From positions 1-46,262 of the forward strand of contig JAHEDQ010000009.1 of the NCBI GenBank assembly GCA_024641125.1: 46,262 nt of DNA, read 5' to 3'. The notes under the pieces were generated by a model that was given only the letters and a program-made list of their open reading frames with translations, made no database searches and was not told the DNA's origin. The stretch is from Candidatus Competibacteraceae bacterium. Lineage in GTDB: Bacteria; Pseudomonadota; Gammaproteobacteria; Competibacterales; JAHEDQ01. Position 1 is the stretch's first letter, and each line of letters begins with the position of its first letter. A program made the translations under genes and the position numbers. Positions 44,977 through 46,262 of the stretch are shown piece after piece.

Positions 44977-46188
44977 CTATCCATGACCGGCTCTGGATTG
45001 CTGCGCAAGCAGTTCCATGATCGCTGCCGCCGCCCCTGCGCTGGCGTTGCACGCCAGGTCCCGGTGAAGCCGGCCGAACCGTTGCAGCACGGCGTCCCGC
45101 TCTGGACCGGTGTTGAGCAGGCGCAGAAGGTCCTGACTCACCTGGTCCGGATCGATCTGATCCTGAAGATACTCAGGCACCACCCGTGCGTCACAGAGCA
45201 AATTGGGCAGTCCCACGTGGGGCACTTTGACCAAACGTTGCAATAGCTTGAAGGTGAGGCTGTTCATGCGATACAGGATCACCATGGGTCGGCCGATCAG
45301 TGCCGTTTCCAAGGTTGCGGTTCCGGAGGCCACCAGGGCCACGTTCGATGCCGTGAGCACCGACCTTGCCTGCCCGTGAAACAGTCTTAGATCAAAGTCC
45401 AGATCGATTGTCCGCGAAGCAATGAATCGGTGGATTCGATCCGTCGCACAGGGCACCAGCACCAATAAGCCCTCGGTTTGCCTTGCCAACTGAGCTGCGG
45501 CCCTGAGCATGTCGTCCGTTAGGCGACGCACTTCGCTGAAGCGGCTACCAGGCAGCATCGCCAGAACCGGCCCGTTGGTGTCGACGTCGAGGGCGATGCG
45601 AGCAGGCATCGCCGGCAGGTCGGGCTTGATCTCGTCCGCCATGGGATGGCCGACGAAGCGCGCTTGCAGACCGTGCTCCTTGTATACCCGGGTTTCGAAT
45701 GGAAACAGGGTGAGCACCAAGTCGAGGCCGCGGGCCATGGCCCGGACCCGGCGCTGACGCCAGGCCCAGACCTGGGGGCTGACATAGTGCACCACCGGCA
45801 AGCCGCTGGCGTGCATCCGGTACTCCAGCTTCAGATTAAAATCCGGCGCGTCGATGCCGACGAACAGATCCGGCGGTTTCGCTGAGAGACGCTGGTACAG
45901 GGCGCGACGCATGGCCATCAATTCGAACAGCCGACCCAACACTTCCACTACGCCCATGACGGACAGCCGGTCCATTTCAAACCAGCTGTTGAAGCCCGCC
46001 GCAACCATGTCTGGACCGCCTACACCCTCAAAAACAATGTCATCCTCTACTCTCCGAAGGGCGCGCATCAGGCCTGCGCCCAAGGCGTCTCCGGACGCTT
46101 CGCCCGCCACCATCGCAATGCGAAGCGGGCGGGCGGGCGTTCCCTTGGGCGTCGCTGCGGCGGATTGGTCGCCGGCGTCCTCAATCAC
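44977..46188 (-). CDS. lpxB: Lipid-A-disaccharide synthase
   Basis: IAMVAGEASGDALGAGLMRAL; VHYVSPQVWAWRQRRVRAMARGLDLVLTLFPFE; FVGHPMADEI; VASGTATLETALIGRPMVILYRMN. Confidence 0.97.
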   Translation of the reverse strand: MIEDAGDQSAAATPKGTPARPLRIAMVAGEASGDALGAGLMRALRRVEDDIVFEGVGGPDMVAAGFNSWFEMDRLSVMGVVEVLGRLFELMAMRRALYQRLSAKPPDLFVGIDAPDFNLKLEYRMHASGLPVVHYVSPQVWAWRQRRVRAMARGLDLVLTLFPFETRVYKEHGLQARFVGHPMADEIKPDLPAMPARIALDVDTNGPVLAMLPGSRFSEVRRLTDDMLRAAAQLARQTEGLLVLVPCATDRIHRFIASRTIDLDFDLRLFHGQARSVLTASNVALVASGTATLETALIGRPMVILYRMNSLTFKLLQRLVKVPHVGLPNLLCDARVVPEYLQDQIDPDQVSQDLLRLLNTGPERDAVLQRFGRLHRDLACNASAGAAAAIMELLAQQSRAGHG

Positions 46189-46262
46189 AGGTTGCCGGGT
46201 GGGAACATGCGCCCGCCACCGACCGTGGAATGCTTCATGTCCGCACGGCGCTGACCATTTGG

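Noticed and set aside
46189-46262. Possible 3' end of the gene upstream of lpxB (lpxA or an oxidoreductase, by synteny)
   Set aside because: About 75 nt is too short to identify; none of the three minus frames gives a recognisable LpxA C-terminus.

Overview
The window is a dense, conserved gammaproteobacterial chromosomal core segment of about 45 genes. The main blocks are: the sigma-E regulon (rpoE-rseA/mucA-rseB-rseC-degP/mucD) followed by lepA; nadB; an sdhCDAB-sdhE-cptA cluster with an SDHAF4/DUF1674-like small ORF upstream; ygfZ; a GGDEF/EAL protein; hom / RpfE-like / recJ / thrC / prfB / lysS; alaC; rpoS-nlpD-yqaA-pcm-surE; smr; truD-ispF-ispD-ftsB-eno-kdsA-pyrG; and tilS-accA-dnaE-rnhB-lpxB. 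I saw no CRISPR array, prophage, transposase gene, rRNA, recognisable tRNA or defence island. The most interesting sequence is non-coding. A roughly 165-bp repeat ('element B') occurs as two diverged copies: an intact one upstream of smr (about 30647-30815) and an inverted one between nadB and cptA (about 7315-7640). The nadB copy is split by a second element ('element A', 7401-7566), a MITE-like sequence with near-perfect terminal inverted repeats flanked by CTAG. The intact paralogous copy supplies the empty site, so the nested insertion can be read directly from the sequence. No convincing novel protein-coding system was found.
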